Numbered from the stretch's first letter, positions 1 through 5,161 are shown. The stretch: DNA of 6,676 bases from Lysobacteraceae bacterium (GCA_020201235.1 JAIVHD010000378.1:1-6676), one strand, 5' to 3'. Made by a program: numbers and translations. Notes: generated by a model from the letters alone, not told the origin.

Positions 1-119
1 GTGTTGGCATCCGCGATTTCGGCCGGGTCACTGGTGAATACCAGGTTGATCTCACCGCCGAGTTCGCTCGCATCGGACTCGCGCGTGCGGTCGTGGCCGG
101 ATTTGAGTTCGGCGATTCG
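1..119 (-). pseudogene. Inverted N-terminal fragment of TviB-type UDP-sugar 6-dehydrogenase
   Basis: Read on the minus strand from 119 down to 1, this stretch gives 39 open codons containing [10 protein letters not shown] near its start and [16 protein letters not shown] near its end. That matches the part of TviB/WbpO-type UDP-N-acetylhexosamine (or UDP-hexose) dehydrogenases just after the first Rossmann strands, roughly family residues 37-75, shortly before the conserved VTVPTPI segment. The fragment runs off the left edge towards its C-terminus and lacks its first ~36 residues on the right, where the sequence switches to the + strand C-terminal half of the same family. One gene therefore appears in two opposed pieces. 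The protein match is from memory of the family, not from a search. The cause could be a genomic inversion, two paralogues, or a chimeric contig end. Confidence 0.8.
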
Positions 120-792
120 GGTCGCCGAGGCGGCAAAGGTGATCGAAAACACCCAGCGCGACGTCAACATCGGCCTGATCAACGAACTCGCCATGCTGTT
201 TGGCAAGCTCGGCCTGGACACCAGCGCGGTGCTTGAAGCGGCCGGCACCAAGTGGAACTTTCTGCCGTTTCGCCCCGGGCTGGTCGGCGGCCACTGCATC
301 GGCGTGGACCCGTACTACCTGACCCACAAGGCCGCAGCAATCGGCTTTCACCCGCAGATGATCCTGGCCGGGCGGCGCACCAATGACGGCATGGGCGCAT
401 ACGTCGCCGGCGAACTGGTCAAGCTCATGGCGAAGAAAGGCGTGTACCGTCCCGGTGCAAAAGTCCTCGTCCTGGGCCTGACCTTCAAGGAAAACTGCCC
501 GGATTTGAGAAACACCAGAGTAATCGACCTCATCAACGCGCTGAACGACTACAACCTGGAAGTCGACGTCCACGACCCCTGGGCCGACGCCGGGGAAGCC
601 AGAGCGGAATACGGTCTGGAACTGGCGCCCGAGCCGGAGCAGACCACCTACGACGCGATCACCCTGGCCGTCGCCCACAACGAATTTCGCACTCTTGGTG
701 CCAACGGCCTTCGCCGCTGGCTTGCCGACCCGGGCGTCATTTACGACCTGAAACACATCCTGCCAGTCGATCAAATCGACGCGAGGTTGTGA
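112..792 (+). pseudogene. tviB: C-terminal half of TviB-type UDP-sugar 6-dehydrogenase
   Basis: This encodes about 225 residues matching the C-terminal half of the ~425-residue TviB/WbpO family. These enzymes oxidise UDP-GlcNAc or a related UDP-sugar to the uronic acid with two NAD+ in the cytoplasm, for capsule or O-antigen precursors. Visible family blocks are [20 protein letters not shown] (helical linker), [20 protein letters not shown] with the catalytic Cys, [42 protein letters not shown] and the terminal [16 protein letters not shown]. The frame is also open from 1 to 111, but those ~37 residues have no family resemblance because that DNA codes for the same family on the other strand. 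The GTG at 1 is therefore not a credible start. The NAD-binding Rossmann domain is absent, so this piece alone should be inactive. A related UDP-glucuronate epimerase lies downstream. Confidence 0.88.
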
Positions 793-824
793 TTTGGTCT
801 TTTGGTTTTTTGGTTTTTTGGTTG
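793..824 (+). repeat. Octamer array, TTTGGTTT type (4 units)
   Basis: Four consecutive 8-bp units (TTTGGTCT, TTTGGTTT, TTTGGTTT, TTTGGTTG) begin directly after the TGA of the dehydrogenase and end just before the four-helix-bundle ATG. The reverse complement is of the ACCAAA type seen at 1889, 4292, 5219 and 6421, so this copy is inverted relative to the others. Confidence 0.85.
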
Positions 825-831
825 AAAATCT

Positions 832-1144
832 ATGGTGGCGATTACAAGGTTTGAAGATATAGAAGCATGGCAAGTGGCCCGAATACTCGCTGGAAAAGTC
901 TACAAGCTAACTGGAAAGGGGGGAGCTATCACGCGACTTCGGCCTGCGCGACCAGCTTCAACGCTCCACCGTCAGCATTATGGCCAGCATCGCCGAAGGC
1001 TTCGGCCGGCGAGGCCGGCAGGAATTTATCCAGTTCCTGAAAATTGCCCGAGGTTCATGCAGTGAAGTCCAGTCCCATCTCTACGTCGCCCTTGATGCCG
1101 GCTTGATTTCGCAGCAAGATTTTGAACTTTTGAAGGCCTACTAA
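832..1144 (+). pseudogene. Four-helix-bundle (S23/IVS-type) protein, frameshifted
   Basis: The reading starts at ATG 832 with MVAITRFEDIEAWQVARILA, the typical opening of the small four-helix-bundle proteins first described from 23S rRNA intervening sequences; their molecular role is unsettled. The frame breaks at a run of six G (918-923). Dropping one G joins it to DFGLRDQLQRSTVSIMASIA, EGFGRRGRQEFIQFLKIARG and SEVQSHLYVALDAGLISQQD, all strongly family-like, ending at TAA 1142-1144 for about 103 residues. Relatives usually run to 115-130 residues with a last helix like ADEVSRMIAGFIRYL. A faint version, [10 protein letters not shown], is readable one frame over after about 1140, so a second frameshift may have removed the C-terminus. 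The gene sits between two nucleotide-sugar genes, a common setting for this family. A homopolymer sequencing error cannot be excluded for the first shift. Confidence 0.82.
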
Positions 1145-1311
1145 TGCAATCAGAAGTATTGCCTCATTCAGCTTGTCTCTCGGCGCGAGTGGCAAGGCGT
1201 CGGCGCGAAGTCTGTAGCCGGGCCTACATCGAGCGACGACAACGCAGTCCACACGCGCCGAGAGGCAAGCCCTTCGGGGGCTCCGGACGAATCCGCCTGC
1301 GGCGTTAAGGT
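1145..1311. other. Unassigned GC-rich block with long inverted repeat
   Basis: No recognisable gene lies here, although the + frame of the epimerase stays open back to the TAA at 1142. Arms of 16 bp at 1172-1187 and 1254-1269 are inverted copies with 15 of 16 matches, separated by 66 bp. A small stem AGCCC/GGGCT with a UUCG-type loop follows at 1268-1282. The block stands where the first ~55 codons of the epimerase should be, so it is either a small repeat element or insertion scar, or junk brought in by a deletion. Confidence 0.5.
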
Positions 1312-2209
1312 AGACCATCCGCACTACACCCATGTCCACGCCGATCTTGCGGACCGGGAGGCCATCGAAGCGCTGTTCGCCGAACGCAAGCCGGGCCGGG
1401 TGGTGCACCTGGCCGCGCAGGCCGGCGTGCGCTACGCGGCAGAGAACCCGCACATCTACGTCTCAAGCAACGTCACCGGCACCCTGCACATACTCGAAGG
1501 CTGCCGCCACCATGACGTCGAGCACCTGGTATTCGCCTCGACCAGCTCGGTCTACGGTGCCAACACGGAAATGCCTTTTTCGGAGCATCACCACACCGAA
1601 CACCCGCTGACCCTGTACGCGGCTACCAAGAAAGCCAACGAACAAATGGCTCACAGCTACGCGCACCTGTACAACATCCCGTGCACCGGCTTGAGATTCT
1701 TCACCGTCTACGGCCCCTGGGGCCGCCCCGACATGGCGCTGTTCCTGTTCACAAAGGCAATACTGGCCGGCGAACCGATCAAAGTCTTCAATCACGGCAA
1801 GCACAAAAGAAGCTTCACCTACATCGACGACATCGTAGAAGGCATAACCCGAATCCTGGAAAGGCCACCGACGCTGGATGACGAGTCAACCAAAACACCA
1901 AAATACCAAAACACCAAACAACCAGACCCCGCCACCAGTGGGGTCGCCCCGTATCAAATTTTAAACATCGGCAACGAACAATCCGTCGAACTCATGCGCT
2001 ACATCGAAGTGCTCGAAGACTGCCTCGGCAAAAAAGCTGAAAAGGAATTTCTGCCGCTGCAACCCGGCGACGTCCCGGCCACCGAAGCCTCAATGCAAGG
2101 CCTCAAAAACGCCGTCGACTACCAGCCCAAGGTGCCGGTGGAAGAAGGCATCAAAAACTTCGTCGACTGGTATCGAGATTATTACGGCGTTTACCCCAAA
2201 CTTGCATAA
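1312..2209 (+). pseudogene. UDP-glucuronate 4-epimerase, N-terminally truncated
   Basis: Family resemblance begins at codon 1312 ([20 protein letters not shown]) and continues to TAA 2207-2209, close to 300 residues of a protein normally ~335-340 long. These short-chain dehydrogenase/reductase enzymes (CapI/LspL type) interconvert UDP-GlcA and UDP-GalA using bound NAD+. Visible motifs are [10 protein letters not shown], the STSSVYGAN strand, the catalytic YAATKK (YxxxK), [31 protein letters not shown] and LQPGDVPAT near the C-terminus. The N-terminal GxxGxxG dinucleotide-binding segment is missing and no start with a ribosome site precedes the match. GTG 1400 is only the first in-frame start-like codon. 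The region between the catalytic domain and PDPATS is about eight residues longer than usual because an octamer repeat is read through there. It is probably inactive. Confidence 0.85.
1889..1928 (+). repeat. Octamer array read in frame inside the epimerase gene
   Basis: Five 8-bp units (ACCAAAAC, ACCAAAAT, ACCAAAAC, ACCAAACA, ACCAGACC) lie within the coding frame and are translated as [13 protein letters not shown], in a loop just before the conserved PDPATS segment. Three octamers equal eight codons, about the excess over family members, so whole-array growth could have kept the frame. Confidence 0.8.
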
Positions 2210-2212
2210 TCC

Positions 2213-2248
2213 TTCGTTTTCTTGGCATTCTTGGCGGCTTGGCGAGAG
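2213..2248 (+). repeat. Low-complexity TTCTTGGC/GGCTTGGCG repeat-like intergenic block
   Basis: Just after the epimerase stop the sequence cycles through TTCTTGGCATTC and TTGGCGGCTTGGCGAG. Its minus strand would read [15 protein letters not shown], a low-complexity string of the kind produced by dispersed intergenic repeats in environmental gammaproteobacteria. No gene is supported between 2210 and 2360. Confidence 0.45.
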
Positions 2249-2325
2249 GAAATATCTTCTCTGTGCGCCCATAAATTCTGCGGACGAGCCGAATTTGCCT
2301 TTGACTTGCCCGAAACCCGAGATCG

Positions 2326-2337
2326 AAGTGTACACTT
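2326..2337. promoter_or_regulatory. 12-bp perfect palindrome upstream of first TA module
   Basis: AAGTGTACACTT is a perfect inverted repeat lying in a short AT-rich patch 27 bp before the small open frame at 2364 and ~145 bp before the antitoxin. It could be an operator for the module. Nothing else tests this. Confidence 0.3.
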
Positions 2338-2363
2338 ATATGTAGTCACCAGCGAGAAAAACC

Positions 2364-2486
2364 ATGCAATTGTATATCGAGTGCGCTTCTGACGATGCAG
2401 ATTGGCTTGTGCGCAAAAGAACGAACCAGCGACCCAACAAACTGCCGTACAATGCTCAAAGTTCAGCCGTATCGATACCCGAATGA
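2364..2486 (+). CDS. Possible 40-residue leader ORF, unrecognised
   Basis: An ATG at 2364 opens a 40-codon frame beginning MQLYIECASDDADWLVRKRT and ending at TGA 2484-2486. That stop overlaps the antitoxin start in an ATGA arrangement, the kind of coupling seen between genes of one operon. The first dozen residues faintly recall small YIEC-type hypothetical proteins, but the rest is not recognised and no strong ribosome site is seen. It may be a leader peptide, the remnant of a truncated gene, or chance. Confidence 0.22.
   Translation: MQLYIECASDDADWLVRKRTNQRPNKLPYNAQSSAVSIPE
2469..2478. promoter_or_regulatory. GTATCGATAC palindrome before the antitoxin start
   Basis: A perfect 10-bp palindrome ends four bases before the antitoxin ATG at 2483. 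A TACAAT hexamer (2448-2453) upstream is a possible -10 box. Ribbon-helix-helix-type antitoxins commonly autorepress from short palindromes, so this is a candidate operator. Confidence 0.35.
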
Positions 2487-2725
2487 ACCCTGAAACCACA
2501 AAACTCACGATCCGAGTGCCGCGCGATCATCTGGAAGCGGCCAAGGCGTATGCACGTCGGCACGGCGTCACGCTCACCGAGGTGATTGACCGCTACCTGC
2601 GAGCATTACAGGGTTCAACCGTCCAACCGAGTCAGGAGGTCGCCGCAATCACCGGCTTGGTCCCGGCGGACATCGACGGCACAAAGGAATATCGCCAGCA
2701 CCTGCTGGCCAAGCACTCGCGGTGA
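2483..2725 (+). CDS. DUF6364-like antitoxin of a PIN-toxin module
   Basis: An 80-residue protein beginning MNPETTKLTIRVPRDHLEAA. The opening strand (KLTIRV) followed by helices (DHLEAAKAYARRHGVTLTEV, then IDRYLRAL) is the ribbon-helix-helix plan of VapB-like/DUF6364 antitoxins. These bind their operator through the N-terminal strand and the toxin through the C-terminal tail. ATG 2483 is chosen because the preceding in-frame residues (from 2402) have no family character and this methionine immediately precedes the DNA-binding strand. Its TGA overlaps the toxin GTG (GTGA), so the two are translationally coupled. The gene looks intact although its partner is not. Confidence 0.72.
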   Translation: MNPETTKLTIRVPRDHLEAAKAYARRHGVTLTEVIDRYLRALQGSTVQPSQEVAAITGLVPADIDGTKEYRQHLLAKHSR

Positions 2726-2961
2726 TTCTGGTAGACCTGAACGTCATCCTGGATGTGGTGCAGGCGCGTAGACCGCACTACCAGGCCTCCGCAAACGTCA
2801 TCGACCGCGTAGTGTCGAATTACGAGGAAGGCGCGCTTGCTGAACACGCAGTAACAACTGTCCACTATCTCGTCGCACGATACCGCGATTTCAAAAAGAG
2901 CTCGCTACCAGCCTTCACGCCGGAAGAATACCTGGCCTTTGGTGATATTGTCCCAGAGTAA
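2722..2961 (+). pseudogene. PIN-domain (VapC-like) toxin with large in-frame internal deletion
   Basis: Start GTG 2722 overlaps the antitoxin stop. The 79 residues open with MILVDLNVILDVVQARRPHY, carrying the first PIN aspartate (D5), and continue through HAVTTVHYLVARYR, as in VapC proteins paired with DUF6364 antitoxins. They then jump straight to DFKKSSLPAFTPEEYLAF, the extreme C-terminus of the family. About 50-60 residues between, which normally carry the central acidic residues (the WADFEDAV-like helix and the VTRNxxDF strand), are absent, and the frame is kept. PIN RNases need three or four acidic residues to hold Mg2+, so this product should be inactive, though it might still bind the antitoxin. 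Family comparison is from memory. Confidence 0.78.
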
Positions 2962-3022
2962 GAGCTTGCCTTTTGATTGCGGAATACTGAAAACCGAGCC
3001 CGCCGCTGCCCCCAAAATCTTC
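2962..3022 (+). other. Intergenic stretch with repeat-like debris
   Basis: No gene is seen. CTTGCCTTTTGATTGCGGAA followed by ACTGAAAACCG resembles the tail of the GTAGGAG/GGAAAAC composite repeats at 5304-5361 and 6464-6535, so this may be a worn copy. Confidence 0.3.
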
Positions 3023-3046
3023 AAGTAACCACAAAAGTAACTACAA
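3023..3046 (+). promoter_or_regulatory. Tandem 12-bp repeats, probable Phd-family operator
   Basis: AAGTAACCACAA and AAGTAACTACAA lie head to tail with one mismatch, ending 7 bp before the antitoxin ATG at 3054. A TACAAT hexamer (3042-3047) at the end of the second copy is a plausible -10 box, so occupancy would block transcription. Phd/YefM proteins characteristically autoregulate from such repeated sites. Confidence 0.55.
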
Positions 3047-3053
3047 TAATCCT

Positions 3054-3299
3054 ATGCCTGAATCAACCACCAACCTGAAAGACGCCAAAGCCCGCCTGAG
3101 CGAACTGGTCGATCGGGCACAGGCCGGAGAAACCGTCACCATCTCCCGCCGGGGGCGCGTGGTGGCCCAGATCATGGCAAGCCCTGCCACGCGCAAGGCA
3201 GTGGACGTCGAGGCATTGCGCGCGGTCACGCAACGACTGCCTCGCAGCGAGAAAGATGCTGGCGAAACAATGCGCGCACTTCGCGATCAAGAGCGCTAG
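3054..3299 (+). CDS. Phd/YefM-type antitoxin, partner lost
   Basis: An 81-residue protein with the Phd/YefM fold signature at its N-terminus: NLKDAKARLSELVDRAQAGE, then TVTISRRGRVVAQIMAS, the strand that pairs in the DNA-binding dimer. The C-terminal half (VDVEALRAVTQRLPRSEKDA to ALRDQER) is the helical toxin-binding tail. Family members usually end one or two residues later and overlap a VapC start. Here the TAG stop falls within the CTAG that begins the terminal inverted repeat of a MITE-like element, so the native 3' end and the toxin start have been replaced. The antitoxin still looks complete. Confidence 0.85.
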   Translation: MPESTTNLKDAKARLSELVDRAQAGETVTISRRGRVVAQIMASPATRKAVDVEALRAVTQRLPRSEKDAGETMRALRDQER

Positions 3300-3465
3300 C
3301 AGCCTGTCGGACTTGACCGATCTACGCTGAGGGAAAGTCCGGTTGGAGCCAGATTTTTCGATCTTTTGAGGCGAATAGTGAGCCTATTTAACGAAAAAGA
3401 GCGGGAAATCTGGCCCAATCCGGCTTTTCCGCAGTAGATCAGCGTTAAGTCCGACAGGCTGCTAG
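3296..3465. mobile_element. 170-bp palindromic MITE-like element
   Basis: Perfect 19-bp terminal inverted repeats CTAGCAGCCTGTCGGACTT occupy 3296-3314 and, inverted, 3447-3465. The interior is also an imperfect palindrome: CCGGTTGGAGCCAGATTT on the left has CCGGATTGGGCCAGATTT on the right when reversed. The whole element can therefore fold back. There is no transposase, so it would depend on an IS with matching ends. CTAG at each end may be a 4-bp target duplication or part of the repeat. It abuts and supplies the stop codon of the Phd antitoxin. Confidence 0.82.
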
Positions 3466-3540
3466 GCGCGTGTGCAAATGTTCGACGGTGATTTCCGCAA
3501 GGTTTCCGACCACCCATCGACAAAGCAAAACAGAGTAAGA
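3466..3540 (+). pseudogene. Possible C-terminal remnant of the lost PIN toxin
   Basis: Directly after the element an open frame reads ARVQMFDGDFRKVSDHP and stops at TAG 3541-3543. An F-D-x-x-F strand followed by a short tail is how many VapC proteins end, and the position is where the partner of the upstream Phd antitoxin should finish. The stretch is too short to be certain. Confidence 0.3.
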
Positions 3541-3541
3541 T

Positions 3542-3563
3542 AGACCGGTCTATAGACCAGTCT
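3542..3563. promoter_or_regulatory. 22-bp palindromic operator of the second Phd module
   Basis: AGACCGGTCTATAGACCAGTCT is a palindrome with one mismatched pair around the perfect core GGTCTATAGACC (3547-3558). It can also be read as two direct repeats, TAGACCGGTCT and TAGACCAGTCT. TATAGA in the core may be the -10 box. It is followed by a ribosome site GGAG (3564-3567), eight bases before ATG 3576. This is a strong candidate for autorepression by the antitoxin. Confidence 0.65.
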
Positions 3564-3575
3564 GGAGCAATCAAC

Positions 3576-3818
3576 ATGTACCCCGAAATCGGCGCCTACG
3601 ACGCCAAGACCAAATTGCCGGAGCTTTTGCGCGAGGTGCGGGAAGGGCACCGTTACACCATCACGCACCGTGGAAAGGCTGTCGCAGAGTTGGTCCCGGT
3701 CGGGCGCGCCAGCGAAGAGGAAGTTCGTGAGGCGATCGCAGCCATGCGAGCCCTGCCCAGAATCAAGGGTGTAGACGCCGCCGACCTGCAAAGCTGGATT
3801 GTCGAAGGCCGTCGATGA
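3576..3818 (+). CDS. Phd/YefM-type antitoxin of a VapC module
   Basis: An 80-residue protein, MYPEIGAYDAKTKLPELLRE then VREGHRYTITHRGKAVAELV, with the standard Phd/YefM N-terminal DNA-binding fold (helix DAKTKLPELLREV, strand-turn-strand YTITHRGKAVAEL). The C-terminal helices (EEEVREAIAAMRAL, VDAADLQSWIVEGRR) should neutralise the toxin. It has a good ribosome site and a palindromic operator upstream, and its TGA overlaps the toxin ATG (ATGA), so the pair forms one transcription unit. It is intact although the toxin is broken. Confidence 0.88.
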   Translation: MYPEIGAYDAKTKLPELLREVREGHRYTITHRGKAVAELVPVGRASEEEVREAIAAMRALPRIKGVDAADLQSWIVEGRR

Positions 3819-4202
3819 GCCTGGTGCTCGACGCCTCTGCCGCACTGGCCTGGATTTTTGAGCGCACCGACCCTGGTGAAAAGGCCTTGGCTGAACGGTT
3901 GCTCGATGAAATCGCCACTCAGCCGATGCGGGTACCCAGCCTCTGGCACCGTGGCGAAAGAGGCTGAAGTGATTGACTACCGGCAGCGCCTGGCCCGCTT
4001 GCCAATCATGACGGACGACATCGAAATCTCGGCGCGGCAGGAAATGATCATGGCCCTGGGCCGCCAGTTTGAGCTGACCGCCTACGATGCCACCTACCTG
4101 GAACTGACGTTGCGCACCGGATCAACCCTGGCCACCTTCGACGCCAGACTTGCCGCCGCCATGCAGCAGGCAGGTGGAAAAATCTACGCGGCCGCAGAAT
4201 GA
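3815..4202 (+). pseudogene. VapC PIN-domain toxin, internal deletion with frameshift
   Basis: ATG 3815 overlaps the antitoxin stop. The first 50 codons read MSLVLDASAALAWIFERTDP through RVPSLWH, then run out of frame to a TGA at 3965-3967. The rest of the toxin continues one frame over from about 3949 (VAKEAEVIDYRQRLARLP) to TGA 4200-4202, including YDATYLELTLR and STLATFDARLAAAM with two of the catalytic aspartates. Relatives have a stretch like TEVANALLVAERRG after SLWH. Its loss here removes about a dozen residues, including the conserved Glu, and shifts the frame. Both halves are otherwise well conserved, so the damage looks recent. No functional RNase is expected. Confidence 0.85.
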
Positions 4203-4264
4203 AACACGCGCGAACCCGAACCTGTCCCTAACCGACGACCAGGTCCGTGCCCGCTTGTGAATCC

Positions 4265-4288
4265 GTCGCTTCGTCGCTTCGTCGCTTC
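4265..4288 (+). repeat. GTCGCTTC octamer array (3 units)
   Basis: Three perfect copies of GTCGCTTC are followed after three bases by the ACGACCAA array. Both arrays have an 8-bp period though their sequences differ. Confidence 0.9.
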
Positions 4289-4291
4289 GAA

Positions 4292-4346
4292 ACGACCAAA
4301 CGACCAAACGACCAAACGACCAAACGACCAAACGACCAAACGACCA
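4292..4346 (+). repeat. ACGACCAA octamer array (nearly 7 units)
   Basis: The unit ACGACCAA repeats six times exactly plus one partial copy, ending ACGACCA. In rotated phase it is ACCAAACG, the same octamer family as at 793, 1889, 5219 and 6421. The perfect identity between units suggests recent slippage expansion. Confidence 0.93.
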
Positions 4347-4389
4347 GATTTTTCAACGCCGAAAGCGAGGCCGTTGATCTTGATTTGCC

Positions 4390-4449
4390 GGAAACCGGAA
4401 ACCCGAAACCGTCCTTTTTAACCCGAACCCGGAAACCAGAAAACGTCAT
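4390..4449 (+). repeat. Degenerate GGAAACC heptamer tract
   Basis: GGAAACC, GGAAACC, CGAAACC, then after a T-rich gap CGAACCC, GGAAACC and AGAAAAC, with a 7-bp period. It is preceded by GCGAGGCCGTTGATCTTGAT, which resembles the tail of the GTAGGAG repeats at 5268 and 6347. Confidence 0.65.
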
Positions 4450-4493
4450 CGCCTTCGACTGTTGAAAACTTGCCGTTCCCGTCCCCAAAAAAC

Positions 4494-4511
4494 TGTAGCA
4501 TTTAAGCTACA
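4494..4511. promoter_or_regulatory. TGTAGC/GCTACA inverted repeat, operator of the HI1419-type module
   Basis: TGTAGC-ATTTAA-GCTACA, with 6-bp perfect arms and a 6-bp AT-rich spacer, ends four bases before the toxin GTG at 4515. The Xre-family antidote encoded downstream is the expected binding partner. No Shine-Dalgarno motif is evident between operator and start. Confidence 0.6.
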
Positions 4512-4514
4512 CCG

Positions 4515-4843
4515 GTGCTAGAATTGAAATTATTTCGCTATCAGCGCGCGGACGGACGAGTCCCGTTCAGTGAATGGCTCAATGCACTTCGCGACAAGCG
4601 CACACAAGCGCGAATCAGAGTCCGTCTGCAGCGGCTGGCCGCTGGCAATCTTGGCGATATCAAGGCTGTCGGTGGAGGAGTAAGCGAACTGCGCATGCCT
4701 TTTGGGCCCGGATATCGCGTCTATCTTGCCAAACATGGTTCGTCGTGACTCCTGCTGCTTTGCGGTGGTGACAAATCCAGTCAGCAGAAAGATATCGAGA
4801 TAGCCAAACGTTACCTCCAGGGCTGGAAGGAAAGACAGAAATG
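4515..4843 (+). pseudogene. HI1419-type addiction-module killer (RelE/HigB superfamily), nonsense mutation
   Basis: From GTG 4515 the frame reads MLELKLFRYQRADGRVPFSE, then WLNALRDKRTQARIRVRLQR and SELRMPFGPGYRVYLAKHGS, matching the ~100-110-residue phage Gp49-like killer proteins that cleave mRNA on the ribosome. A TGA at 4746-4748 stops it after 77 codons. In the same frame the family's C-terminus follows, LLLLCGGDKSSQQKDIEIAK then RYLQGWKERQK, to TGA 4841-4843, which overlaps the antidote ATG. A stop within the last core beta-strand region removes the C-terminal catalytic residues, so the toxin should be dead. A base error in the assembly is the alternative. Selenocysteine is not expected in this family. 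Confidence 0.85.
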
Positions 4844-5161
4844 AAAGCAGCTGCAGTTTCACACCACGAATCTGAAGTCGAGGAACTGCGGTCAGACCGA
4901 GACCTTGCGGTGGAATACCTCAAGGCGGCCATGGAAGCACTCGATGACCCGGATGACCGAGCCGCGGGTCTCCTCGCACTTCGAACCGTTGCCGAAGCAT
5001 ACGGTGGGCTCGGCGCAGTCGCCGCCGAAGCAGGAATCAACCGGGAGTCGCTTTACCGGGCGCTGTCGCCCAATGGCAACCCGACACTGAAAACGCTGCT
5101 GGCAGTACTCAAAACGGTCGGTATGCGCCTGTCTGTAGAACGCAACGACCGCGCCGCCTGA
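4841..5161 (+). CDS. HI1420-type addiction-module antidote (Xre-like)
   Basis: A 106-residue protein starting at ATG 4841, overlapping the killer gene's distal stop. The N-terminal segment (DRDLAVEYLKAAMEALDDPD) binds the toxin. The C-terminal segment contains the helix-turn-helix: GGLGAVAAEAGINRESLYRA then NPTLKTLLAVLKTVGMRLSV, typical of the HI1420 antidote group. Here the toxin gene comes first and the antidote second, as is usual for this group. The antidote probably represses from the inverted repeat at 4494-4511. It reads intact, with no frameshift or internal stop. Confidence 0.88.
   Translation: MKAAAVSHHESEVEELRSDRDLAVEYLKAAMEALDDPDDRAAGLLALRTVAEAYGGLGAVAAEAGINRESLYRALSPNGNPTLKTLLAVLKTVGMRLSVERNDRAA

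Larger units (their letters stand above)
4203..4514. other. Gene-free region filled with short-period repeats
   Basis: No coding sequence is supported across about 310 bases. The + frame at 4247-4465 (ETTKRPNDQTTKRPNDQ) is only a translated repeat. The region holds two different octamer arrays, a heptamer block and the operator of the following module, listed separately. 4203-4264 contains no recognisable element apart from CGAACCCGAACC-type low complexity. Confidence 0.75.

Noticed and set aside
1..111. GTG at 1 as the native start of the dehydrogenase
   Set aside because: The first ~37 residues in this frame resemble nothing, and the same DNA encodes a recognisable TviB segment on the other strand.
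52..873. Long minus-strand frame of 273 residues opposite the dehydrogenase
   Set aside because: It is a shadow of the well-supported + strand gene, with no family character.
3296..3577. Minus-strand frame across the MITE as a transposase fragment
   Set aside because: The 93 residues show no DDE or other transposase motif, and the DNA is explained by the palindromic structure.
4292..4346. CRISPR array
   Set aside because: The unit is 8 bp with no spacers between units and no cas genes nearby.
4122..4488. Frames reading RPNDQTTKRPNDQ or WSFGRLVVWSFG as repeat proteins
   Set aside because: They are translations of the 8-bp array with no start signal and no conserved domain.
4746..4748. UGA read as selenocysteine or genetic code 4
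   Set aside because: TGA serves as the terminator of other genes here, the killer family has no selenoproteins, and no SECIS-like context is evident.
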